DNA of 64,000 bases, taken from Azolla caroliniana. Taxonomy: Eukaryota; Polypodiophyta. The notes under the pieces were generated by a model that was not told the origin of the DNA, ran no database searches, and saw nothing but the letters and a program-made list of their open reading frames with translations. Every line of letters starts with the position of its first letter. The first letter of the stretch is position 1. Where the stretch lies: contig JBHGNT010000004.1 in NCBI GenBank assembly GCA_043228905.1, positions 23,002,001 through 23,066,000 of the forward strand, written 5' to 3'. Shown piece after piece: positions 19,166 through 30,134 of this stretch. Made by a program: the position numbers and the translations under genes.

Positions 19166-19542
19166 CTTAAACAAGAAGTTGTATATAGGTGAAAAAATTG
19201 AATACATCCAATAGTGACTAAGTTACAAAAGGTGGGTTTAAATACGGTCAACTAGTGTAGGGAAACTGCCCTTTCTACTGTTTACAAAACTAACCTAGTA
19301 TGTCCTCTAGCTAGTGTGCAACCATTTCATTCTCAACATGCCCCTTCGAACACAACTTCTTGGTGCCGAAAAGTTGGTTCGGTTTGATCATCGATTTAGT
19401 TGAATCGGCTTTCGGAAGGTCAGTCGACACAACTTGATTATCATCGTATTTTGATTCCTCTAGTTTTGATCGACTAATCAGTGGTTGTTCGGCATCGACG
19501 ACTACTACTGTTTTTCGGTGCTCCCCCTCAAGCGCAACGGGT
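19166..19542 (-). repeat. Left remnant of copia-3: part of the 3' LTR and the sequence before it
   Basis: 19166-19338 matches the outer part of the copia-3 LTR at 37275-37464 and ends ...CTCAACA. A purine-rich block (minus strand CGAAGGGGC) abuts the LTR. The rest, to 19542, matches copia-3 sequence between RNase H and the LTR, including a second purine run (minus TTGAGGGGGAGCACCG). Copia-3 reads on the minus strand, so this is its 3' end. It is separated from the rest of copia-3 by the 12.8-kb insert. Confidence 0.8.
19249..19542. repeat. Left copy of the direct repeat flanking the 12.8-kb insert
   Basis: These 294 bases match 32335-32632 with about six substitutions and a 4-bp indel by eye (about 98 percent). 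Both copies are copia-3 LTR plus adjacent internal sequence in the same orientation. The left copy continues outward into LTR, the right copy inward into RNase H. Together they look like one copia-3 element opened by an insertion that duplicated about 294 bp, or like two truncated copia-3 copies. Confidence 0.88.
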
Positions 19543-20411
19543 ATTGTTTGTCAACAGAGTCACCATATTCGATTGAAGAATATTGTCTGTCGACCGACTC
19601 ACCATATTCTATCGAAGAATATTGTCTGAGCTCATCTACAGGGAATGTAAATAATGACACATGTGAAGAGTTCTCTATTGAAGAATACGATATTAATAAA
19701 GATACCGAGAATGAAGGAAGTGCCCAGGAAACATTGAATAACATTGGCGATGGTCACAACAGAGAATTAGACTGTAACAAGGTTACACCAACCTCTATGC
19801 AGGAAGAGAAATCTGGGAGCCCTATGCATATTAGAAGAATCCCACGAAGAATTCGTCTGGCTAGATTTAGCTTGGTGACATCAAATAAACAGATTGGATT
19901 TGATGTCAACAAAATATGTTGTGCCCGTGGTTGTATGTCTATGATTGGAAAATCAAAGTTGCGAGAATTAAGGCGATACTATTTTTCGATGACCGGTGAT
20001 GAGCAAGACACTTACCTCGGGTCACATATGCAACTAGTATCTGACAAATGTACGGGGATCAAAGTATCATTCGAGTATTATATCTTCCATGCGCAACAGA
20101 TATGTAGAGTTGCATTCAAAATTGCGTTATGTGTTAGTAACATGCGGCTACATAGAGTACAACAACGTCTACTTAGTGGGGATCAGATGCTCAATTGTAA
20201 AGAGGTTCCAAGTATGAAAGGTGCAATTGGAAGACTAGCTATTGGCTGGATGAAAACTTACTTTCAGTTAAATTGTGAAGTAATGCCCACTACAGGTAGG
20301 ATGCATCTTTCTGATAATTATACACGTCGGGAAGTTTATGATGTCTATCGATCTGATATGCTGGGCTCACGTAATAAGTCTATCACCTATAGCCAATTCA
20401 CAAGATTATGG
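19543..20411 (+). pseudogene. DUF7869-like protein, N-terminal half
   Basis: The frame is open from copia-3 sequence (TTG 19485) through the insert edge, so the original start is unknown; the first ATG is near 19797. It starts with two and a half copies of a repeat containing PYSIEEYCLS, then a Ser/Asp/Glu-rich stretch. From about 19915 there is a conserved-looking part: ICCARGC, LRELRRYYFSM, CRVAFKIALCVS, AIGWMKTYF and YSQFTRLW. This order resembles the N-terminal part of DUF7869-type proteins of plants and animals, from memory. The frame is broken at 20412 by the TIR element and resumes at 30135. Removing that element and one atgg copy gives tta-tgg-aga-gtt without frame change. Confidence 0.65.
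20408..20411. repeat. 4-bp target duplication (atgg), left copy
   Basis: atgg is repeated at 30131-30134. Its size and the restored frame across it define the inner element's ends to the base. Confidence 0.85.
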
Positions 20412-20436
20412 GGGTCGAAGCACGCTACGGTGTACC
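20412..20436 (+). repeat. Left terminal inverted repeat
   Basis: GGGTCGAAGCACGCTACGG then TGTACC pairs with 30106-30130 with one mismatch. Beyond it, TTTTTGGCC and a nearby AGTACT also pair with the right end, allowing small indels. Confidence 0.92.
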
Positions 20437-20957
20437 AGAAAAGTACTGTTTTTGGCCACAAAAATTGTCAGTACTTTCAATACTGTTAGTACTGAATAAT
20501 TCAGAAAAAAAATTAGAGAAAAAGAAAATCGATTTTGGAGAGTGGGGTGACTGTAGTACAAGTGTCATTTACTGTAGAAGGAGTGGGGGGAACACGTGAG
20601 GAGATGTTCTTCCATTTTGGGGGCTATTTTCCCCTCACGTCGATTTTGGCGCTTCCCCTCACGTCGTTTTGGCGATTCCCCTCATACTGTTCTTCCTCTA
20701 TCCCTCTGAGCTTTTCATCACAGACATCCATGTCACGTTTCTGATTTTCCTTCAATCTAAATCTCAGACATCCATGTCTGGTTGGAGAGTTTGAGTTGAG
20801 GATTTCTGATTTTTTTAGGGTTTCTGTTTTTGTTAGGTTTCGGTTGAGGTACAAAGACTGTTCTGAGGGTTTAGGTAGCAGCCAATAGTCACTTCTTCGA
20901 CAACGACTTTCGTACTTCCACCGATTGCAGTTGATGTCGTGGTGATTTGGGGCTTTT
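20437..20957. other. Subterminal region of the TIR element, no gene seen
   Basis: AGTACT motifs occur near 20450, 20473 and 20489. From 20590 there are short repeats around 'cccctcacgtcg'. Frames here are short or in repeats. This is probably the upstream regulatory region of the transposase gene and a possible transposase-binding region. Confidence 0.45.
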
Positions 20958-21150
20958 TCCACCAAATCGAGGCGGCATTGGAGGTTCCTTCCACCAAATC
21001 GAGGCGGCATATCCAACGCTCCCTCCACCATTGGAGGTTCCTTCCACCAAATCGAGGCTGCATATCCACGCTCCCTCCACCATTGGAGGTTCCTTCCACC
21101 AAATCGAGGCGGCATATCCAACGCTCCCTCCACCATTGGAGGTTCCTTCC
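20958..21150. repeat. About 53-bp tandem repeats
   Basis: Units containing 'ccaccaaatcgaggcggc' start at 20959, 20991, 21044 and 21096. The last two steps are 52-53 bases. They produce tryptophan-rich frames on the minus strand that I do not believe. Confidence 0.88.
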
Positions 21151-21757
21151 ATCCATTTTTTTTTTTTCAATACTAAAATGTTTCATTTCTTCATATTTCA
21201 GTACTAAATTTTTAGAATTGACATTTGCCATATTTGATATGTAATTCTAATGTTTGAAACAAAATATTTCTCACTTTGCAGGCCACATTTAAAAACATTT
21301 GATTGTGTTTTCTTGGTTGAGTCTATATATCCACGCTCCCTCCACCATTGGAGGTTCCTTCCATCCATTTTTTTATTTTCAGTACTAAAATGTTTCATTT
21401 CTTCATATTTCAGTACTAAATTTTTAGAATTGACATTTGCCATATTTGATATGTAATTCTAATGTTTGAAACAAAATATTTCTCACTTTACAGGCCACAT
21501 TTAAAAACATTTGATTGTGTTTTCTTGGTTGAGTCTATATATCCACGCTCCCTCCACCATTGGAGGTTCCTTCCATCCATTTTTTTTATTTTCAGTACTA
21601 AAATGTTTCATTTCTTCATATTTCAGTACTAAATTTTTAGAATTGACATTTGTCATATTTGATATGTAATTCTAATGTTTGAAACAAAATATTTCTCACT
21701 TTGCAAGCCACATTTAAAAACATTTGATTGTGTTTTCTTGGTTGAGTCTATATAACA
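21141..21757. repeat. 212-bp tandem repeat, nearly three copies
   Basis: Units start at 21141, 21353 and 21565, each with 'ggttccttccatccat', a poly-T run, 'cagtactaaa' and a 'ctttgcaggccac' segment. Copies are almost identical, so the array is young. Each unit carries a CAG/G that looks like a splice acceptor, so alternative or repeated 5' exons of the downstream gene are possible. Confidence 0.92.
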
Positions 21758-21787
21758 TTAACTACTTTCGCAAGACACTTAATTTTT

Positions 21788-23456
21788 GTGGATAAATCTA
21801 GTGACCGAATGGGGGTTCCTAACGAGAGTGAGTTGTCAAGTAACTCATGCATATCTGAAAGGACTAAGAGACGAGTGGTTCTTCACATAGTCCGTTATTT
21901 GGTAGAAATAACGAAGAGATTTAGTGAAGAGGATTGTAGGGATATTATCTGTAGAGTGTTACACCATCAAAGTTTGAATGAAGACATGGAGAGAATAAAA
22001 TTTAGGGACCAATGTGTTTCAGAAGAGATTGTGGAGTCTATGAAGTCATCCCTAGACTTAGTGAAAGGTGTAGAGAGCTTAGACAAACTTGTTGCAAAGA
22101 GGGCAGCCCTACACATGGTTGTGAACGGTGCGAGAGAAAAAAAATATAGTGATACTAAAGTTGCCTTAGCCCTGGGTATTCAAAGAAGGAACTTGAGGAA
22201 ACATCGCCGAAATATACACTCAAGCAAATTCAAGTGGCTGGGGTCGGGACGTAGATGACGATGTGATGCCTTATCTCAAGAGATTATTGAGAAAGTGGAT
22301 TCATTTTGGGCCAAAAATACGCGTGTCTCACCAAATAAGAAGGACGTGTGTAGACAACGAATAAGTCAGGGTAAGTACCAGATTCACCCTAGACACTTCT
22401 TGGAGATGACAGAGGTATTCCATTTTTTTATATCAATTCACATTCCATAACTTTGTGTTTTGACCAAGTGTATATTAATGTTTGCTATATATATTGGTTG
22501 ATGTAGGCTGAATTGTACATGAACTTTAAAGACCAACATCCAAGCTTGACTATCGGATTCCGCAAGTTCCAAGGTTTGAAACCATTTTATGTTAGAAAAT
22601 TAAATGAGAGGAATACATGTTGTTGTGTGTACCATGTGAAGATGAACATGTTAAGGCTAGCAGTGAATGCAATGCGTACTGATTCTAAGGGTATACATGG
22701 GGAATTATGTGTCTGCACTTGTGAGATTTGTAGACCAAATGGGGAGGATAGTAGGTGTAATGCACGAAACATGACTTATGCATCCGTTTCTGAGCTATGG
22801 AGGTCTTGTGTTTGTGAAAAAGAACCATCATGTGAGTGGCATCGTCGTACATGTCTATTAAGAACATGTAAGGTTTGTCCGCTACCATTATTTTGTAGGC
22901 AGGAGCTTGATATGGGAAATAGTCATATCGTGAAATGGAAATATTTGGAGTATGTGACTGAAAATATTGGCAAGGGAGTTGTAACTAAGCGTATCAAGGA
23001 AGTATATAAGGAGACATGTGATGCTACCCTTGTCTCAGAATTTAAGAAACAACTTGGGGAGTTTATTCCACATAACTTCAGGAGTTATTGGCAAAATTCA
23101 CAGTTCAAGGAATGTATTAATAACTTACCAACGGGTGTCATTGTATCCGTTATTGATTTTGCAGAAAACTATACATTTAAAGTTCAAAATGAGGTTCAAT
23201 CAATGCATTGGTACAATGATCAATGTACAATACTTGTACATATTTGCTATTGGAGGCAAGACGGTGAGTTACATAAGAAATCAATATTTTACATTTCAGA
23301 TGATAAAAAGCATGATACACTATTTGTTCAACATTGTTTTAAGCTTCACCATGCAGATTTATTTTCTCTAGGGTTAACCTTTAACCGTCATTGGGTTTGG
23401 TCGGATGGTGCTGCCTCGCAGTTTAAGGCGGCACGATCGTTCTACTTTATCGCCAG
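21788..23456 (+). pseudogene. DDE-like transposase gene of the TIR element, 3' end missing
   Basis: Two exons fit well. Exon 1 is 21788-22414, ending before GTATTC; exon 2 is 22507-23456, after ...TGTAG and before GTAATT. Splicing joins HFLEMTE to AELYMNFKD in frame. Exon 1 has a helical N-terminus and SFWAKNTRVSPNKKDVCR, with one TGA at 22256. Exon 2 has a Cys/His-rich block (CVCTCEIC, CEWHRRTC, CKVC), then VIDFAENYTFKVQNEVQS and WVWSDGAASQFKAA, which carry the first two acidic residues of a likely DDE core. Relatives I recall continue to a Gly/His-rich stretch and a third acid, but no such exon is visible before 24088. Either it was deleted or I cannot see it. Confidence 0.65.
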
Positions 23457-24088
23457 GTAATTTTTAATCCATATGTTTAGTACTTATCATGCAATGTGTA
23501 AGGAAGTAAATCTTGTGTTAGTGGATGCATACTAATTATGTTTGTAACTATTAACAAACAGTACTAGTCACATCGATGCATACTAATTATGTTTCTAACT
23601 ATTCGAATCTTGCACTTGTGAATGGATGCATGCATACTAATTTTGTTTGTATTATGTTGTACTAAGTAACTTTTAATCCATGTGAAGTGTTCTTCAATAA
23701 CACCCGATACCCGATATTTTCTGTTTCTCATCATCAACACCTAAAAACCTAAATTTTCCTAGCAAGCTAAGAAGACTTTTTCAAGCATTTTATCTACAAT
23801 AGATTGAAAGACTTTGCGAGGATTAGGAGATGATCTCAAAAAAGAAACAAAACGTTGTAAAATAAGAATACTTAGATCAAAAAGTATATTCCCATTGTTT
23901 TTTATATATGTTGATGAGCAAAATATAGAAGCAATCCTTAAACATGAACTTGATTTCACACTTGTATAACTATTTCAGATTCATGAACTGGATTTTTTAC
24001 ATTGGCAATTGAAATAGTATTTTGGTATCCAAATAGTTCAATTTCAGACATCACTAACAACTAAAGTTCAAGTACAATCGAAAGACAA
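23457..24088. other. Repeat-bearing gap between the convergent genes
   Basis: Three imperfect copies of a roughly 45-50 bp unit around 'gatgcatactaattatgttt' lie at 23523-23650. A 66-codon minus-strand frame (23759-23959) has no recognisable motif. No third transposase exon is seen. The 3' ends of both genes face each other across this gap. Confidence 0.6.
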
Positions 24089-27000
24089 TCAGGCACTAGA
24101 GGGTAACTTGGCCGATCTTGTAATGCGCTTGTTGTTGGTGCCAGATTTTTCTGATTTTACATTCTTCTTTATCTTAAAGCCTTTAGGTATGAGCTGACTA
24201 AGTGGCACTTCATCATCAGAGGCATCAGAGACAGGCGTGGATGCGCAGGCACCTTGTACTGGTGGCAAGCTTGAGAGAGCAACTATGTTTTCTGCAACTG
24301 CAATGCTTGTACACAAATCCACAAAGGTGCTGTCGATAGACAAATTATCACTCATCTTCTGAATGCTTGTACTCCTAGCGATCTTTATTGCCCTATCATC
24401 ATCACCGATGCCTATACACTCGTTCTTATTAGACTCCTGTATGTGGACCGTGGCAGTAGTCATGGTCAACTCCTCTTGTACAATGGATGTCACCTCATTC
24501 TTAAGACAACGTTGTTCGCTCTGAGTACAATCAGGCCCACCTTCATTAGTAACGTTGTTCGCTCTACACTCCTCATGGGATTCTGTACAATCAGGCTTAT
24601 CTTCAGGGAAAGCGATGTTCTTTCCGCGATCCTCATGGGCTTCACAAGACACTACTAGCACATTCTCAGTACAATCAAGCTCCTCTTCATTACTAGCAAT
24701 GTTCTTTCCATGATCCTCATGGGAATCTTTAGATAGTACTAGCACGTTATCAGTACAATCAGTCTTCTCTTTAGCACTTGCCACATTATCAGTACAATCA
24801 ATCTTCTCTTCAGTACTTGCCATATTCTTTCCACACTCTTCATGGGCTTCAATCTTCTCTTCAGTACTTGCCATATTCTTTCCACACTCATAGGCTTCTT
24901 TAAACATAATGTTGTTTGTACATGCCAATTGCTCTTCACATATGAATGCTTCGTTTTTCTCACAATCCTCATGTGTGGAAGATGTGCTTCCAGAGTCTGC
25001 CTCCTTGCAAAGGTTAATTTGATTCTGACTCTGATGGGAATCTGATTCTGCACTTGTGCTCCATGAAGTTCCCGATTCATTTGATTGCAGTTGGGAATCA
25101 GACTGCTCTTGTAAACCTAATTAATGGGATTCCAAAGAATATTGGTATGAACTCACATACTCAAAAGTTTGCAAACAATGAACATAGGGTTTAGGGCCAC
25201 ATTTTTACCTAATGTTACATCGTCATACTGTACAACCGTAGATACCCCATTGCAAGTGGTGGGCTCGGTCATCTTCTCCACAACATCTAGGTGCTCAACA
25301 GTGTTGTTATGATCTATAATAACAACAAAAATAGGGTTGTTATGAGCTAAATCATTGTTTTCAAAGTCTGGCTTTTGACGTGTACCTGGGAGTGTGATAA
25401 ATTCGTCTTCATGATCAGGTTTTGGACTCGTATCTCCGTCACCAAATATCATTTCATCATCAGCTAGTAACACAAGTACATGGTATTAGACAATGGATTA
25501 GGTTGACAATGCTCCAGACAGGTGAGAACTTATATGACTCACCATTGCATTCAACTTTTCCTTTCTTGCCGTTTCCATACAACATTCTTGCAACATTTCT
25601 CTTCTTACTGGGCTCTATTTGTAAAGAAACTGCATTTCTCTTCTTAGTGGGCTCTATTTCTTGATGTTGACCGGAGCTTGGGGAATTTGTTTGTAGAAGC
25701 ATATGTTCCACTGCTCCAATGGCCCTTCTCATACATTCATCCTCATCATAAAAATCATAGGTTATTGGTAATGATGGTCCCTGAACCTTGGAATGTGCAG
25801 CAGATATTGAGGGTTTAGGCACAGGGGTTGGTTGTTCCATTACCTTCCCTGGCATGGAGTTGCTTGACACTACAACATTCATTGCAAGAAACAAAAAAAC
25901 CTTGAATGTTAGTACCATCATCTAAAATATATAATGTAGGTCACAAGAGCTGCTTCCCATTTTACACAATGTACCAATCATGAACAATGTACTACTCACA
26001 TAGTTCCTAAATTACTGAACTAGTACTAATAAGGAACACTGTACTGCTCACTTAGTTCCCAATTTACACGATTAGTACTAATCATGCACAATATACACAA
26101 GTAGTACTAATCATGCACAATATACTACTCACTTAGTTACCAAATTACACAAGTACTAATCCCGAAAAATGTACCACTGACTTAGTCAAATTAATAAGTA
26201 GTACTAATCTTGAACAATGTACTACTCACTTATTTCCTAAATCACTGAACTAGTACTAATCCCGAACAATGTACTGCTCACTTAGTTCCCAATTTACACA
26301 AGTAGTACTAATCATGCACAATATACTACTCACTTAGTTACCAAATTACACAAGGAGTACTAATCCCGAACAACGTAATGCTCACTTAGTTCCCAATTTA
26401 CACAAGTAGTACTAATCATGCACAATATACTACTCACTTAGTTACCAAATTACACAAGGAGTACTAATCCCGAACAATGTAATGCTCACTTAGTTCCCAA
26501 TTTACACAAGTAGTACTAATCATGCACAATATACTACTCACTTAGTTAGCAAATTACACAAGGAGTACTAATCCCGAACAATGTACCACTGACTTAGTCA
26601 AATTACACAATTAGTACTAATCCTGAACAATGTACTACTCAACAATGTACCACTGACTTAGTCAAATTACACAATTAGTACTAATCCTACAAAATGTACT
26701 ACTCACTTATTTTCTAGATTATTGATCTAGTACTAATAAGGTACAAAACTAGTACTAATAAGGAACAAAGTACTACTCAGTTCCCAAATTACAAAACTAG
26801 TATTAATCATGAGTAATGTACTGGTAACTTAGTTCACAAAGTACAGAACTAGTACTAATCATGAACCATGTAGTACTTACTAAGTACTAATCCAACAAAT
26901 GTAGATTGGTATTTTGCACACAAGTAATACTAAACATGATATGTCTTCTACACACCTAGTTACATAACTTGTACTAATTACACCAACAGTATTAATCTTG

Positions 27001-28786
27001 AACAGTATTAGTACTAACCGTGATATGTGTTTGACACACCTCATTTCCAAATTACAATAATTGTACTATTATTCAACAATTTACTATACACCTTGTTCCC
27101 AAATTACATTACTAGTACTAATTCCCAAGTTACACAAACAATCTTAACAGTCAACAGTGTACTATAAGTATAGTGTTTACTAAACTAATACTAGGCAAGT
27201 TGCAATATAGATTGGACGATGTTGTACCTGGTTCCCTTTTAGTACTACTAATTGTGGAAAATATCCCTTCAACTACACATACCAATTATATATTAAGAGT
27301 ACTGCCAATACTAACCCACATAATTAGGGTTCCACATAATAGTTGTTAGAGATTACACTAAATTTGAAGTATGAATTGTGGCATACACTAGTTCTAGTCC
27401 AAATGTTAATTGACATCATATAATACAAACAATAGAATAGTAGAGCCACATACCGTACGGGTGTACTTTTAAACCCCAAGCATAGTACCACTCAGCAGCA
27501 ATTGTAGTTTTACAGTCCATACATGTATTCTCTTTCTCAAAATGATACTTAGCACATAGCACATGATATGTGTGCAAGCATGGTGTAATCACAACATCCA
27601 TAGCCTCCAGCTTGAATCCGAGGCCACAAAATATACACCTGGAAGATTGCAAACACAAGTTATAATATATTAGTTGCTCACTTATTTATACCAGAGAAGT
27701 AGAAATAAATAACTTTTAAAGCCAATACCGTGATATAGCTATACTAATAATGGTACTTTCTATACCACTTGGGTGCTCAATTACAGATGGACACAAAGTA
27801 TCAAAACCATTTTGTTTTAAATCCTGCATCAAGCATGCAAGGTTCTCAGAATGCAACTTTAAGGCTGACAACTTATTATCTATTTCTTCATGTGCATTCC
27901 TGCAAGTATCAAGGTCTCTCATCTGTGAACCTAATTGAGTGCCCATATTGTTTAGCTCTTTCTTCAACTCCTCTTTCAACACCTCACTTTCTGAATTTTG
28001 GATTGTCGATGCAATCCATTCATATGTAGTTTTTATTGAAGAAAATTTCTTTTCTGCCTGTATCTCAGCTGATTTAACTGCTTCCAAATCAGCAAGTAGT
28101 GTTTGTATTCTTGAGCTCATAGAAGCTATGCAACCGGCCATCATCTGTTCATGCTTTTCAGTCATTGTGGCCCGTACCTTTGCCTCTAGAACTTGGTGGA
28201 TAGGTGTTATAGCTAGAATATCCACATGAGAGGTTCCAGATGACTTCAAGCCAGTGTTGGTACTGGAGGACCCTTTGTAATGTTCTGACCGGTGCCGATT
28301 AAAATCTTCCCAATTTACGTCAATGCCACCTTGAACTTCACATGCAAAAGCACGTGCAAAAACAGTACCCACCTCATTGTTAGTGATTTGATTTGTATCA
28401 TAAACATGTTCGTATCTCGTCTTCAATAAATTCATGTATTCCCTCTTCAAACCACTTATGTGGAATCCTCGCCTTGTGTCGGGATGTGCTGACCCCCAGG
28501 TTTTTAACAACCACTCTCTCAGCTCTGGATACACGTCAGGTCGTCCTCGAAGGAAATAATTCCATCCAAGAGGTGTGTCTCGACTGATGGAGTGGTACAT
28601 CTTCTTTCTCTGTGTTGATGAATTCATCACCCTTTCTCTTGTGGGTGTCTTCTTGCTTTCTTTCATGGGTGTCCTTCTTCCTTCCTTCACTGGTGTCTTC
28701 ACTTTCTCTTTCATCAATGTCTTCTTTATGGGTGTCCTTCTCGTCATTGTCCTAGTCAACACAATTCTCAGGGAATGAATATGCAT
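24089..28786 (-). CDS. Multi-exon accessory gene: coiled coil, RING-like exon, acidic repeats
   Basis: I read at least five exons on the minus strand: 28786-27729, 27638-27454, 25869-25543, 25463-25209 and 25116-24089. All junctions keep GT and AG. Exon 1: basic repeats (TPMKESKKTPTRERV), a conserved-looking YHSISRDTPLGWNYF part and a coiled coil. Exon 2: CIFCG, then TPCLHTYHVLCAKYHF and CMDC, a RING-like zinc site. Exon 3: basic KKRN repeats. Exon 5: repeated ECGKNMASTEEKI/DCTDNV units, then RITRSAK near the end. Start could be the ATG at 28786 or a later one. No function is known to me. By position it is element-borne cargo or an accessory protein. Exons between 27454 and 25869 may be missed. 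Confidence 0.6.
25935..27150. repeat. AGTACT-rich minisatellite within an intron of the accessory gene
   Basis: Imperfect units built on 'agtactaatc' and 'ctcacttagttcccaa' fill the region. Between 26286 and 26560 the period is exactly 104 bases for about three copies; elsewhere it is about half that. I count more than 20 AGTACT palindromes by eye in 25935-27310. It lies in the predicted intron 27453-25870. Confidence 0.9.
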
Positions 28787-28835
28787 GTACTAGAAGAAAA
28801 CTCAAGCAATTACCATCAACACATAGCAAATCATC

Positions 28836-29170
28836 ACATTGCATGTACAAACCATGTCAAACACACAATAACCCTAAATAGTCGGAAAAAAACTCATCCA
28901 TGTCAAACACACAGACAATAAAAACAGACGGATAGGAAAGTCAAAGAAAACGAAAACATTGTAAATCATCATAGCCAACTCCATCACATCGCATGTACAA
29001 GCCATGTCAAACACACAAAAACCCAAAATAGTCGGAAAAACACTCATCCATGTCAAACTCACACAAAATAAAACAGATGGACAGGAAACAAGAACAAAAC
29101 GAAAACATAGCAACTCATCATAGCCAACTCCATTTACGTTGCATGTACAAACATGTCTAACACACAACCA
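28836..29170. repeat. About 150-bp tandem repeat upstream of the accessory gene
   Basis: Units with 'gcatgtacaa' and 'catgtcaaacacacaa' recur at 28853, 29003 and 29152, a period of 149-150 bases. The array lies just upstream of the accessory gene start, so it could be promoter or 5' UTR sequence. Confidence 0.85.
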
Positions 29171-30105
29171 CCTCGATCAAAATATTTTCATACATTTTTA
29201 AAAGAAACATAGAGAAACACAGAGAAAACAAAAACATACCAGTTGGGCATGCAACACATAGACTATGAATAATCAAACCCTAAAAATGACCATACACATG
29301 CAAATAAAAAACAGACAGACGGGAAACATTCAGAAAAAGAAAACATACCAGTTGGGCATGCAACACAGAGAATACCTGGAGGTCGTACAACTTGCAGAGG
29401 TACCACACCGTGTTGATTTCGACAAACGAGGCTGCTGTAGAGGAGACAAACGAGCATAGACCGAGGAAACAAACGAGCATACACAAGGAAGGAAAATCAA
29501 CAACACATACAACAAGCAGGGGAAACAAAAATCTCTGCGTTCAGAGATCGAACCTGGCATAGAGGGGAACACAAGAACAGCTACGCGGGGAAACAGAGAA
29601 TCGAAGGTGGAGTGAGAGAGAGAAACAGAAAGAAAGAAAGAAACAGAGCTTTGAAGGTGGAGTGAGAGAGAGAAAGAGAGAGATAGACCTGTAATAGATA
29701 TGTCGTCTTTCTTTAACTTTCTGCCACTGTCTGTCTGACAACTTCGAGACAGAAGAGAGAGAGAGAGAGAGAGAGAGTGAGTGAGTGAGTGAGAGAGAGA
29801 GACATACCAATTGACACGTTCGACTACCCATACCAGAGAGAGAGAGAGAGAGAGAGATACTGAGACTGACCAACTGTCACAATGGATACCTTCTCCAGGT
29901 GTGCTTTCGTACAACTCTACCTAGGAGACTGGGGCAACAATTAATGTATTAAATATGGCCTAGGGACATTTCGAGTGTGATGTACAATATCTTTGTGCAT
30001 TCGAGTGTGACGTAATGAGTTTGTTTTTTGTTTTTTGAAACTTATTTACAATTTTTAATGTTTATTTTCTTCTTCGATTTAGTACTAAATTTTTGGCCAA
30101 AAGTT
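29171..30105. other. Right subterminal region of the TIR element: short repeats and (GA)n tracts
   Basis: A 30-base phrase around 'accagttgggcatgcaacaca' occurs twice (29239 and 29348). (GA)n runs lie at 29610-29690, 29755-29800 and 29835-29858. Ser/Leu-rich minus-strand frames here come from the GA runs. Likely the upstream region of the accessory gene; no gene of its own is seen. Confidence 0.6.
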
Positions 30106-30130
30106 GGTACACCGTAGCATGCTTCGACCC
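30106..30130 (-). repeat. Right terminal inverted repeat
   Basis: Its reverse complement starts GGGTCGAAGCATGCTACGG and matches 20412-20436 at 24 of 25 positions. It is followed by duplication atgg at 30131-30134. An AGTACT lies just inside, at 30081. Confidence 0.92.
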
Positions 30131-30134
30131 ATGG

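Larger units (their letters stand above)
20412..30130 (+). mobile_element. 9.7-kb terminal-inverted-repeat DNA transposon, superfamily not recognised
   Basis: The ends are 25-bp inverted repeats matching at 24 positions (20412-20436 and 30106-30130), starting GGGTCGAAGC, with further inverted similarity inward. The flanking duplication is atgg. Inside, in order: tandem repeats, a transposase-like gene on the plus strand (21788-23456), a repeat-rich gap, a multi-exon gene on the minus strand (28786-24089), and a (GA)n-rich right flank. The motif AGTACT recurs in the ends and in a long minisatellite. The combination of GGG ends, 4-bp duplication and this transposase does not match a superfamily I can name. 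The transposase lacks a visible last exon, so this copy may not be autonomous. Confidence 0.85.

Noticed and set aside
20624-21231. Minus-strand frames rich in Trp, Gly and Arg repeats
   Set aside because: They are translations of the 53-bp and 212-bp tandem repeats, appear in several frames, and vary with unit number. No domain or splice support.
25935-27150. CRISPR-like array of short repeats
   Set aside because: Units are imperfect and continuous, with no unique spacers of constant length and no cas genes; the context is a plant intron.
27454-27638. A stand-alone small RING protein gene
   Set aside because: The frame fits better as an internal exon: an acceptor (AG at 27640-27639) and donor (GT at 27453) bound it, and the stop-to-stop frame has no promoter or poly-A context of its own.
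29330-29914. Ser/Leu-rich frames suggesting a membrane protein
   Set aside because: They come from (GA)n/(CT)n tracts and exist in more than one frame.
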